NCBI RefSeq assembly: GCF_031877795.1
Contig: NC_133946.1
Location: forward strand, 11,445,144-11,509,143
DNA length: 64,000 nucleotides
Direction of reading: 5' to 3'
DNA from: Strix aluco
Taxonomy: Eukaryota > Chordata > Aves > Strigiformes > Strigidae
In this document: in pieces, positions 24,701 to 64,000 of the stretch
Layout: every line of letters begins with the position of its first letter
How positions within the stretch are numbered: the first letter of the stretch is position 1
Translations under genes and position numbers: made by a program
Notes under the pieces: generated by a model
Database searches by the model: none
Told to the model about the DNA's origin: nothing
Seen by the model: the letters and a program-made list of their open reading frames with translations, nothing else

Positions 24701-27290
24701 TTGAGTGTTTATTTAGAGGGTGATTATCGCCAATCACATCAAATTCACAGGCTAAAGGCCGTACACTAACATCTGCCCTGGAGTTAAGAGCAGTACTGCT
24801 GATTGCTGTTACGTAAAGTAGACGTGAGGCCAGACTTCAGCCCTGCACAAGGAGAAAACTGCTGAGTCCTCATCAAAACCACAAACGGCTCTGACCTAGC
24901 ACTTCGAGGGAGACCATGGCATGGAAGAGAGAAAGAAGCAGAGAGCGTGAGGGAGACACGGCTCTAAAGCAGCAATCCAGCTCCCTGGGGATAATACTCC
25001 GAGGCTCCCCCACACACTCAGACTTTGCACCCGGACTTATTTTATATGGATGTTTCTCAAGCCCACACAAGCTAATGTGTATATTCTCCCTGTTTTGCTC
25101 TTTTCTTTGTCTACCACAAGGACTGAAACCTCCTGAGTCCTTTAGCGCATTAGGGTCTCTTCTGAGTCTCTGTCACTTCCAGCCTGAATTATCCAGTGAC
25201 CGTACGAAAAGCACTCTGTTTTCCAGCACATTCAAAGCCCTCTCATCCAGGGTCAGATGCTAACAAACTCCTGGCAGATTTGGCCCTGAGGCCATCCCCC
25301 AGCAGTGTCTCCTCCCCTAGATGTAGAGCCTGGTGACTCTGCCAGAGTGGAGCTAGCTGGCCTGAGTCCCTCCTGCACAACCCCTCCCTGGCTCTTCGTG
25401 CCCATGGCTGAAGCCAGGCAGACAGCTGCAGCGGGACAGCCCCACAAAATGGTGGCTGCTGTTAACGTTGCCACAGAGAGTGTCTTCTCCGTCACGCACC
25501 TGCCTGCATGCAAGCGAGCTGCCACCCGACCTGGCAAGCTGGTCCGTACAGACCAGGTGCCTGCATCCACGGGAGTCAGGCAGATGGAGCCCCAGAAGCA
25601 ACGATCTGTAGCACCTATTTCACCAGGATCGGGGCCAGGTTTTGTCACTCTGACTGATGGTGAGTCGTTTGTAGTCTACAAATGTGGGCACCAACAGAGA
25701 GTCTGTCTGCCTCCATGGCCCAGAAGACATTTCCTCCTCGTGTTGTGCAGCGGCCAGGCGGCTCGCTGGTGTCTTTACCATGCTGGGTGGTGACTGAAAG
25801 CTTGTCTTGGCAAACTGCTTTATCATACCAAGCAAACGGGTGTGTGTCCATGCATGTGTGCACACAGCAGCCCCGCTTCACCCTCTTTCACAGCTGTTCC
25901 CTTCCCTGGGACCTCATCAACATCCAGTTCAACCATGCCAGCGCTCAACTTTTTCTGAAAACACCCCCAGTCCCTTTGATCTCTGTGATTATATGACAAA
26001 CCTGCCCTGTCCTGCAGAGTCCAGCAGAGCGGATCTTGCACTGGACTGCCTGTGGGTGCCAGCTCGTCCCTGAGGGCTGGGATCCAGCCCAAAGAGCACT
26101 AGGTCCTCGGCCAGCAGGGCTTCCTAACACTTCAGCGGTGGAAACCGGCAGCAGGTATGACCCAGGCCCGACCACAGCAGGGATCGAACTGTTGGTGTTG
26201 TCCCAAACCCCAGCTGAAGCCTTGGTTTTAAACAGGGTGAAGCAATGACCTTTGCCACTCACAGACACGTTCCCACAGTGGATCCCAAGTCCCTTTTTGC
26301 AGTCCTGTTTTAAAGGGCTCCTTGCTTCAATATTGCTGTCTGCCCTTTCTGTGTGCGAAGGACTAATTTTTCTCCCTGATCAACTGAAAACTCAATCGCT
26401 CAACTAAATGGAGCCAGGAATGTGCTACTGCGGATGGCAGTCACGGGTGAAACCCTGCATTGAGTCTCTGCTTCAGCCAGCCAGGCTGGTGTGTGTCAGC
26501 TGGAGGCTGAGCCTCTCGCTGTCATTTCTTTAACTCCGAAAAAGTCCTTCTTAGGGGCAGATACCACCAAAGCAACCCAGCACTGGAGCTCTCAGATGAG
26601 CAACCGCTGGCGGGATCTGATCCCTGTTACAGCCCTCACTTGTGCAGTTTGAGAGCAGTCCAGCAATGCAAGTGTTACTCCCCGCTGCCCTAATTAGAGC
26701 AGGGCAATCACCATGTTTTACTATTGTGTTGTCTCACAGTTATTTCCAGTATTTAAAAGTAACGTCAGTCAAGTCATTCGTCCCTGAGCCTTGTCCTCGG
26801 TGGAGTTTGCGCTGGCATTTTCCAGGCAAATAAGTGAAAGGGGACAGGAGAGCTGTGCTCCAACTCATTAACACAGATGAAAGCTCGCAGGGAGCCAGAG
26901 CTGTTACACCAGGGAACGGGGCTGCTCTGAGTGAACCGTCTCCCCGTTTTGAAATAGGGTGATGAATCTTGTCAAGGTTGGGGGCAGGAAGACCCCACCA
27001 GCCGAGAACTGCAGCTTGACGAGGTGCCCGGTGGGGAACAGCAAAAATTCTCTCCGTATGTGTCTCGAATGGAGGAAACCCTGAGGTTTGCAAACAAACA
27101 GCTGCTCAAAACTACTGTCTCCAGACTTCAATTAGGAACAAAAAAGAAAAAAAAAGCCTGTTCGGTGCCAGACGGACATTTTGCTGCCAAGAAAGTGCCA
27201 CCTACTGGATCTGGCCCGGCAGGGAAACGCAAGAACGGGAAACAAACCCCAAAAACATAATGCTGGAAAAATTACCTTTTTTTACCCTTT

Positions 27291-27308
27291 AAAAAAAAAA
27301 AAAAAAAA
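27291..27308. repeat. Poly-A run of 18
   Basis: Uninterrupted run of A preceded by TTTTTTTACCCTTT. No LINE or processed gene body was recognised upstream, so it is listed only as a homopolymer. Confidence 0.9.
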
Positions 27309-27458
27309 GGCAAAACTATGCACTGACAGTTATCCCAGCCACAGCTCCCTCTCCAGTCCCGCTCCTTCCGCAGCTGAATCAAGCAGACTTTTGAAGCAGA
27401 CAAACATCTGGGGGTGAGGGGGAATGTGAAGTTTTAGGGTTTGCAGGGAGGGACTTAC

Positions 27459-27640
27459 CGGTGCTGAGAAGCCGCTCTTGTCTCCTGCAGTTCCCTCGGC
27501 TCCCGTGCGTCCTCTCCCAGTGAACCGTGCCCTCCTAGTTAAATCCTGCTGCCATTCTCTGGCAGCCAAGCTTCCTCTGCCTCCCTGCACAGCGCTTCGC
27601 CGGCGAGCCTAGTGCCCCAGCCCAAAGGATGGGGGGGAGA
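27459..27640 (-). promoter_or_regulatory. EPS8L2: Candidate first non-coding exon and promoter of EPS8L2
   Basis: A consensus donor (CACCG|GTAAGTCCC) lies on the minus strand at 27458. The sequence upstream of it (27459 to about 27640) is GC-richer than its surroundings and has no ATG-led gene. A spliced leader starting here would give EPS8L2 a first intron of about 22 kb. The 5' limit is a guess. Supported only by donor quality, local base composition and strand. Confidence 0.3.
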
Positions 27641-28960
27641 GCGAGGCAGAGCCCACCCGGCGCCCCAGCCTGGGGGTCCCCGTACCGCTGGCTTCCCTCT
27701 GCCCTTTCGTCCTGGTGCTGCTCGCCCTGGTTGTCTGAGAGCAGGTGACAGAGGTTTCTTGGCAGAGGAGAGAGGAGGGGAGGGATGTGGAGGCAGCAAG
27801 AGGTGGAGCTGGGACCCGGAGCAACAGGTTACTGTATAACTAGGAGCTGGTGGCCCAGACGAGCCGGCTGCATCCCCACAACGTGCCGCGGGCAGCCAGG
27901 GCCTTCGCCCACTCCTGGTGTGAGGGGACCAAAAGCCGAGCTGAGGCGCTGCCCAGGAGGGACGGGTTAAACTTCAGGTTTCTTTCGCCCAAAAATATTT
28001 TGTACCCAAAGGGGAGGTTGAAGGTGGGGAGGGGTGGCAAAGGAGTGCTTGGAGCTGGGTTTTCCATCGCCGGTGAGGGAGGGGACGTGCTGCCAGAGCG
28101 CCTCGTGGGGGGAACAAGGCACCTTTTGTGCAGCCCGGTGCTCTCCTCCGCAGCTCCTCACTGGCTCACGGGTTGTTTTCCTCCAGCTTTGCTCTGCCCT
28201 GACGTCTTCAGTGGGGAAAGGTGCTGTGAGATGGAGGGAGAGGGCAAAACGTCCTTTCTCTTCAGGTCCCTGAAGTAGTCGGGGGTGAGGAGCAGAGCCC
28301 CTATCGGGGTACCCCACTCCGTGGCACTGTGCTCCTTAGGGTTACACAGCCATAAAGCCCTTCGTCTTGCCCCAGCTCTACCATGAGCTGGTGGGAGGTA
28401 GCGGGGCCTGGCTGTGCCACACTCGGCCCCCCCTTCAGCCCCCGGCAGTGGGCACAGGTAAAACAGCTTTGGCAGAGCTGTGCCAGGGCTACAGCGGGGA
28501 GAGGGGAGGGATTGCTAAACCTACCTCTGGGAGGAAGCAAGGTGAAGCAATTGCCGTGGTACAGGAGGGGAGTAAAGGGCTCACTGGCCTTGGACATCAG
28601 GCAGAGGTTTTGGCATCAGCGTGGTGCAGCCTGAGCCAGTTCAGCCCTTGCGTCATGGCCAGTGTTGTTCCTGTGCTCTCTGGGAAGGGTTTCTTTAGAA
28701 GCCTCAGTGTCATCGTGTAATCTCTTGTTGCTTCTCTCTTGCTCCTCAAAATCCAGAAGGAAATTTTAAAAGATAGCAAGGCCGCTCCTGAGTTTATCTT
28801 GCCAGACTGCGGAGAGGATGTTTGAGTTGTGCTTGGGGTCTCCCATGCAGACTGTGTGTTTGAGGGCCTAGAGGGACCCTGAACTCTGGGAGATGGTCTT
28901 TTATGTGCACAGACTTTCAAGGAACACCTAGTTTTGTTTGTCTCAAAATTAAAACGATGG

Positions 28961-28980
28961 GATCAGCTCATGAGCTGATC
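28961..28980. other. Perfect 20-bp palindrome
   Basis: GATCAGCTCATGAGCTGATC equals its own reverse complement over all 20 bases; symmetry stops at both flanks. Such a site could bind a dimeric factor, but no specific one is recognised. Confidence 0.9.
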
Positions 28981-31235
28981 ATTAAGCTGGAAAATATCAG
29001 CTAAATGTATGGGTCTTACAGACGTGTCCGTGGCAGTGTGGGATCGATCCATCTGGCTAGCTGGTCCTCTGTAAAAACTGGGGCTTTTGAGAGCATTTTA
29101 TTAAAGTGCATGTGCACTGCAGGCCTTCCTACTGGCCCCAGGGTGTGTGTTGAACCCATGGCATGTACGTGCTAGAGAGACCCCTTGTCATTAGCCCTGG
29201 GGACGAAATAGCTGCAACTCTGACACTAGAGAACGAAACAAGGAAACACTTCCACCACGGGACACAGGTCTGGAGGAAGCCTGGCTTCCTTAACTCAGTG
29301 CTTGTTGAGTTCCCTGTCGCCGTGTTTTTCTTCGGTGCCTGCCGCGCTATGGGGGCTAGTGCTCAGCTTGCTGCCTGGCCCACGTCCAGATGCCGCGCAG
29401 GGGAACCGCCCCGGGTGAGTTGTTGTGGGAGGAATGCCGCTTGGTGAGCTGGACGGGCAGGGGAAGAGCCAGTTACAATTTTGGCAGCTCGGTTTTGACA
29501 GGAGAACGACCTCTTCCGCTGCGGGAGAACGTGAACCGATACTCGGGTGTGACACACCCGCCTAGCACCCTGTCATCCTCCTCGCTGTGATGTCGGTGAG
29601 GCTCTGGGGGATCTGGGTACAGGATGCACCATGAAAACACGGCCAGCCCTAGGAGAAGTAGCATTTAGAGAATGCCAGCCACACCGCTGTGCAGGAGGAT
29701 ATCGGGTCAACAGAAGGGAAATGCAGTAGGAACATCAGCTGTGCTGGAGCCCGGTGAGCCTTGCCAGCTGAAAGGTTTTGTGCAGGAGATCCCTACCCCC
29801 TGAAATGTGTCATCTGCCACCAGGACATTTCAGTGGAACTGCTGGGCTGGGCTGACTTTCCCGGGGGATGCAACAGCAAGTTTGGCAGGATTGTGTTGGA
29901 GAAGCCATTTAATGTTTGAGGCACTGACCACTTTCTATCTGGCAGCCTCGGCTCCACATTCATGAGATGGGCACAGTGGGCTTCCGTGAGGCATTGCGCC
30001 CCGTAGGAAATCTCTAACTGCTGAGCAGAGGCGGCAACTTTTCCTCTGGGCGGGGAAGAAAACCACAATGGTGTTTATTACATCTTCCCTTCCACAGCTG
30101 ATGCTGGTCCAAGTGGGCCAGAGGCAATCGGTAATAGGGGAATTACTGCGCGGTGGCGGCTCCTGGACGCCCGCTCTTGACTTGACTACCTGAGGTGGAA
30201 CCAAACAAGCGCTGTGTCCTTGGCCTTGCTCCTTCGGCCACGGCGCGAAGCCCTTCAGTGCTGTGACAAGGACGATGGTCGCTGGGGGCTGTACCACTTC
30301 ACCTGGGTTTTGGTTGGTATGTTGTTTCTGCCTGCTGAGGAACACAAAAAAGCTGTGGGCCAGTAAAGCCCTATCTCTTGGAATATCTCCGAGTTTGAAA
30401 TCCCAGGAGGCTAACTTGCCTCTCAGGATCAGCCTTTTAAATCAGGTTGGCGGCAGACACCCCTGTGATGGCTTGAGAACAAAGACTTCTTCCTTGCAGA
30501 GTAAACAACACCCAAACCGAGCTCCTCAAAATATGTGTTCCTCTAAATTTTTAATGCTGTTTTCATCCAACTTGCTCATCCTGTTTCAGAAGGGCTGGGC
30601 CTCGTAATTAAAAGCTCCAGCAATCTTATGTCTAGCAAATGTCATCGATGGCTTCACTAGGCCGTGCCCTGCTTCTCTGAGCAGTGGGAACGGTTTGGAA
30701 AGGAGCTTCTGGTTAGAGAAACTCGGTGATACCGGGACACGATTCACTTTGGGTCTTTAGACCAGCTCAGCATGGAAAGAAGCTGTCATGAAATCAGTGT
30801 CACCAGCATAAATGATGATTCCCATTCAAAGCCTGTCAATATTCTGAGATGAAGGAGTTGTCTGGAGCTTACAAACTTCTCTGTCCTCCTCCTACATTCA
30901 TCACAGAGTGGGGGGGCTGTCAGCAGCTGAACTACCCCAGTATCTGCTCATCTAATCAGAAAAATGTTTCTGGACCATTTTATCTTAAACTAGAAAACTG
31001 AAACAGAGCTGCACCTTTTGAGGTTGGTGCCAGCTGACCCCCAGCAAGCACTGAGAGCTGTCCAGGACTCTGACATCTGCAGGCCATCAGGCAGTGCTCT
31101 GAAATGAGCTCCAAAATTTATGTTTACTATCATATGGATATATTTACTCCATCGCTGACTGTCAGCAAGCATCGTTGCTCTCTGCTGATTCTTGTTTTTC
31201 ATCTAGATGGTTAGGGAGCAAAGGATTCACCACAT

Positions 31236-31322
31236 TTTATAATATATATAGATGTCTTTTATATATATAATATATATATGTTTTATATACATAACTTTTA
31301 ATTTTTAATATATATATTTTAA
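31236..31322. repeat. AT-rich simple repeat
   Basis: Interrupted (AT)n tract with TATATA blocks separated by GATGTC and ATAACTTTTAA segments. Low-complexity, probably length-polymorphic. Confidence 0.9.
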
Positions 31323-32599
31323 ACCCAGTTTTATAAAGCTTGAGGAGGAGGCTGCTTTACTCTGTGTGGCCCAGCAGACTGTCCCAAACTCTTACTGTGC
31401 TGTGGGGATCAGCAGAAACACTGTCACCTGATCAACACCTTCACCAGAACCATTTCTGAGGGTTCTTTTCTGCGTGGATCAGGCCAGGCACCCAGTTTTG
31501 TGGTGCAGCATCACAAATGGTTGTAGGGCTGTAGCTGGGGGGGTGGTGATCTGTGGTGGGGTCAAACACCTCAGGGTAGGAGCACCTTCTGCTAGCTTTA
31601 CTAGCGTCTCCTGAATCTACACCCTGGGTCTCTGCTACCAGTTGCACTAATAGTTTGTATTTATTTTGTTTGTAGTAAGCACCACAAGAAGGAAGGAAGG
31701 CAAAGCACAGAGGCTGCATCTTGAAGTTACCATGTGTGACCCCATCTGCTGCACCACCTACATTCAGGTAAGACAGAGTTTCACTGAGCAATGTTTCCTT
31801 TAAAATCTGTCAGATGTTCTGTTGCCAGACCTTTTTATGAGGTAGGTGTAAATACCAGGAAAAAAAAAATGCTTTTATTTGTACACATACAGAAAGGGGT
31901 TTTGCTTGGTATGCATTCATCGTTGACGGGGTAGATGCGGCTCAGTGTCTTTGTCGTTCCTCTGAACAAGTCTGTGATGAGCACGTTCCATTATGCCAAC
32001 CAAATCTGGGAGGACAAATAACTAGGCGGGTGTTTGATTCATGCAGATTAAGCACAGAAACATTTGGTCATTGGGTTTCCTGGCTGCTCCTCAGCACCCA
32101 GTTCTGCTGCTTTTACGTTGTCTTCACGGGTGCAGCCTTGCTCCTGCTGATCAGCAAAGGGCTGGTTGTGCCACTGTCTTACCAGGATTTGGCCCAAGCG
32201 GGTTCCTGCCAATGTGGGTTTGGATTTTGCCTGCTGGGCAGCGTAAGGTGGACAGAAGCTGGTGTCACCTGCCCCTTGGAAGGGGCTCCCCCGGGGATGG
32301 CCGAGGGATGAAACTGGGCCCTTCCACAGGACCTTCTGCATTTTTTGTTCCCTTCTACCACCACTGGGAAGAGAACAGCAGTGCGGCTGAGGTGATACGG
32401 GGCCAGCACCGCTGTATTTCCAGCCCCTGGGTAGTGCAAATTAGCGCAGACGTCAGATGCTCCTTCCCAGCGCAGGCGAGGGGCTCACAGCAGCAGGATC
32501 AGAAGAGTCCTTTGCACACATCCAGTCTCGCCCAAATCCTCCTTTGTGTAGCTTCACTGTAGCTTAGGAGCTGAACAAGATGCTCTGCACTTCAAACAC

Positions 32600-33559
32600 T
32601 TCTTAGATCTAAACCATTATTTATTTGAATAAATAAATACAAAAATAGGAAATTCTGAATATAAAACCTGCTTGTACAAAACCCCCACAAACTCCCCAAG
32701 CTTTACATTAATACATATATATTTTTGATACAGTAAAAAAATCTGAAATTGCACACAGTTCTTCATTTAAAAGACAAGGCTTGCATGTAGTAACTTTTGC
32801 AGAATCATGGAAATAAACACATGTAACACCAAACAGAAATACACCTAATAAAATAGGACAGAAGGGTGAATGAGTGGTGAATATTTATCTTAAGGCCATC
32901 CAATTTAATCAAACATACCCTCGCACTACGGGCCTCTGCGTCAGTAAGAACCAGCTGCCCAAACCCTGTAGCTCAGCTCTCCAGGTACGTGTAAAACTCA
33001 GTTCAACTCTCTCCCACTGGGCTAAGTCAGGTACTGCCCTACTAAAGTCAGGGAAATTACCACTGGGGTCTGAAAACACAAATGAGAGCAGCAGAGAAAT
33101 TGTGCCCTCAAACAGGAGCGTGTATGTAGCAAGGCAGAAATGAGTCCAGGCTCTATTGGCCTGATTAATTTCTGTGTCACTTTGGTTCTATGTTGCCGCT
33201 ATACAATAAAAACTCACATCATCTCAACAGCAGGTACGTAGGTGATGCACTGGCTACTATTTTGTGTTGGGAATGAATATTTGCTATCAGTCCCTGATGA
33301 ACAGCAGAGCGTTAAGTGTTTTTGCTGAATCACCTCTTGCATTTGCCCATAAATAAGTGAACTGATGAGATAGTGCAGCACAGCTGCTAGACAGGATGTT
33401 TTACCCAGCATTCAGGGAGATCTCTGCCCCTCAAAAATTTGTACTTTAAACAGAGGAAAGTTTTAGGGGATTTTTATATGCAAAAGAATTAAATATTTGA
33501 AATATAAAATCACTCTTGTAGAAGAAATGTGTTGAAAACATGCTGAAAACTGCTAGGGT
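32600..33559 (-). other. TMEM80: TMEM80 3' UTR with candidate poly(A) signal
   Basis: Downstream of the stop the minus strand is AT-rich and has no coding signal. An AATAAA hexamer lies at 32625-32620, giving a 3' UTR of about 0.95 kb. Other AT-rich runs nearby make the exact cleavage site uncertain. Confidence 0.5.
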
Positions 33560-40211
<6,652 letters not shown>

Positions 40212-40311
40212 CTTGGCGGCCCGCCCCCGCCGAGTCCTCCAGCGTCCCGGCAGGCTGTGCGTCCGCGCGCGCCTGGGCGGAGCCGGCTGCCCTCTCCCCG
40301 CCCCCTCTGCC

Positions 40312-40860
40312 TTCGGGTGCGATCGGAGCGCTCGGCCCGGTTCGGTCGCTTTCGGGCGGATTCGGGCACTGCCCGTTCGGGCGTCTCCGTTCGGGCCGGC
40401 GAAGGGGAATTCGGGCGCGATCGGAAAGGACTCGGCACAGCTCGGCTCTCCTCGCGCCCGCCTCACCCCCGCCTTCGGAAAGGATCGGAAAAGACTCGAG
40501 CGAGCTCGGGATTCTTCGCCCCTCTCTGGGCCGGACCGCTCGGGGACTCGGCGCTGTTCGGGCGGGCTCGGGTTCCCCACCCCAGCTGTCAGGTATCGCT
40601 TCGGGCCGCGCTTCTACGGACTCGGCCGGGCTCGGCTGCGTCCCGCCTCGGGATTGGCCAGCCGGCAGGAAACGCGGGCCCCGCTCCTCGGGACCGCCGA
40701 GCGCCTTCGGACGAGGCCTGGGAAGACTCGGGACACTTCGGGCACCATCGGCAGCGGTTCGGAAACGCTCGATTCCGCCCGGGGAAGACGTTCGGAACCG
40801 CTCGGGCGAGCTCGGCGCCGCTCGCCAACCCGCCGAAAAACGCTCGAGTGAGCTCGGAGG
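40312..40860 (+). promoter_or_regulatory. Dense TTCG/TCGG motif array, candidate DEAF1 autoregulatory region
   Basis: Fifteen TTCG tetramers occur on the plus strand here (40312, 40341, 40351, 40361, 40376, 40390, 40410, 40474, 40515, 40557, 40600, 40706, 40737, 40758, 40791), along with many CTCGG and ATCGG variants. Three are exactly 10 bp apart (40341, 40351, 40361). The DEAF1 SAND domain is known to recognise TTCG half-sites, usually paired, and DEAF1 has been reported to repress its own promoter. The array lies directly upstream of DEAF1 coding. The link is inference. Confidence 0.5.
40653..40657 (-). promoter_or_regulatory. Reverse CCAAT box
   Basis: GGATTGGCCA on the plus strand contains CCAAT on the minus strand, in a CpG promoter about 340 bp upstream of the DEAF1 ATG. 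Candidate NF-Y site. Confidence 0.4.
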
Positions 40861-40920
40861 ACCGGGCCCCCCCCGCCCCGCGGCCCCCTCCTCCCCCCCC
40901 GCGGGACTCTCCCCAGCGGC

Positions 40921-40945
40921 GTTTGGGGGGGGAGGGGGGGGGGAG
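40921..40945 (+). other. G-run, potential G-quadruplex
   Basis: Runs of eight and ten G separated by single A, followed by further short G runs, about 55-75 bp upstream of the DEAF1 ATG. Probably in the 5' UTR or proximal promoter. C-rich runs at 40866-40899 precede it. Confidence 0.5.
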
Positions 40946-40998
40946 CGGCGGGCGCTGGGGCCCGCTCGGGCGGGCTCGGCTCCCCTCGCCCGCCTCGG

Positions 40999-64000
<23,002 letters not shown>

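Larger units (their letters stand above)
5383..27458. other. Long region without supported coding exons (presumed EPS8L2 upstream intron)
   Basis: About 22 kb in which no ORF shows a recognisable domain and no exon pair joins in frame. It holds the candidate leader exon at 6032-6108, CR1 fragments at 11296-11788 and 18545-18740, homopolymer runs near 6020, 6120 and 6250, and a possible TAAT-rich regulatory patch at 14985-15080. The longest ORFs (10469-10993 plus, 25305-25793 plus) look accidental. Whether this is intron or intergenic depends on where EPS8L2 transcription starts. Confidence 0.5.
27641..32599. other. Intergenic region between EPS8L2 upstream region and TMEM80 3' end
   Basis: About 5 kb with no exon or ORF I can support. 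It is moderately GC-rich from 27.6 to 28.5 kb. It contains a perfect 20-bp palindrome (28961-28980) and an AT simple repeat (31236-31322). ORFs at 27850-28278, 31441-31791 and 32041-32562 have no recognisable features. Confidence 0.55.

Noticed and set aside
25305-25793. 162-codon ORF on the plus strand with overlapping minus-strand ORFs
   Set aside because: No domain or family resemblance recognised, and both strands are equally open, which points to chance.
32041-32562. 173-codon ORF on the plus strand downstream of TMEM80
   Set aside because: No family resemblance, no signal peptide with coherent mature domain, and no exon structure around it.

Overview
The window looks like vertebrate, almost certainly bird, nuclear DNA. 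Coding sequence is split into short exons with consensus GT-AG borders, there is one strong CpG island, and the recognisable interspersed repeats are CR1 retrotransposons, some still carrying the typical ATTCTATGATTCT-like 3' end. The species cannot be named from the sequence alone. Gene names come from comparing translated exons with vertebrate proteins I remember; no search was run.

Three genes fit the order known from human 11p15.5 (DEAF1 - TMEM80 - EPS8L2), seen here in mirror orientation. (1) Left, minus strand: the 5' end of EPS8L2. The first two coding exons are at 5361-5318 and 4069-4014, and the rest of the gene lies beyond the left edge. A spliced non-coding leader may begin near 27.5 kb. 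(2) Middle, minus strand: TMEM80, with three confident exons between 33.56 and 35.35 kb and a first exon at 40.2 kb. Its short second exon is unresolved. (3) Right, plus strand: DEAF1. Ten coding exons from 40999 to 55077 encode 500 residues, including the whole SAND domain with its KDWK motif, the basic nuclear localisation signal and the leucine-rich helical region. The MYND zinc-finger exons are not visible and should lie past the right edge.

TMEM80 and DEAF1 are head to head: their start codons are 787 bp apart inside one CpG island (about 39.9-41.5 kb), so they probably share a bidirectional promoter. The island carries a YY1-type element over the TMEM80 start codon, a perfect NRF1 palindrome just inside DEAF1 intron 1, a reverse CCAAT box, G-runs, and a dense array of TTCG/TCGG motifs. 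TTCG is the half-site recognised by the DEAF1 SAND domain, so autoregulation is a testable idea and the most interesting signal here.

The stretch from about 5.4 to 32.6 kb holds no protein-coding exon I can defend; it is EPS8L2 upstream intron followed by intergenic DNA with CR1 fragments and simple repeats. DEAF1 introns 9 and 10 are long. Intron 9 holds a composite CR1 copy. Intron 10 holds a well-formed 66-nt phase-0 exon (62346-62411) that I cannot assign to any known protein.
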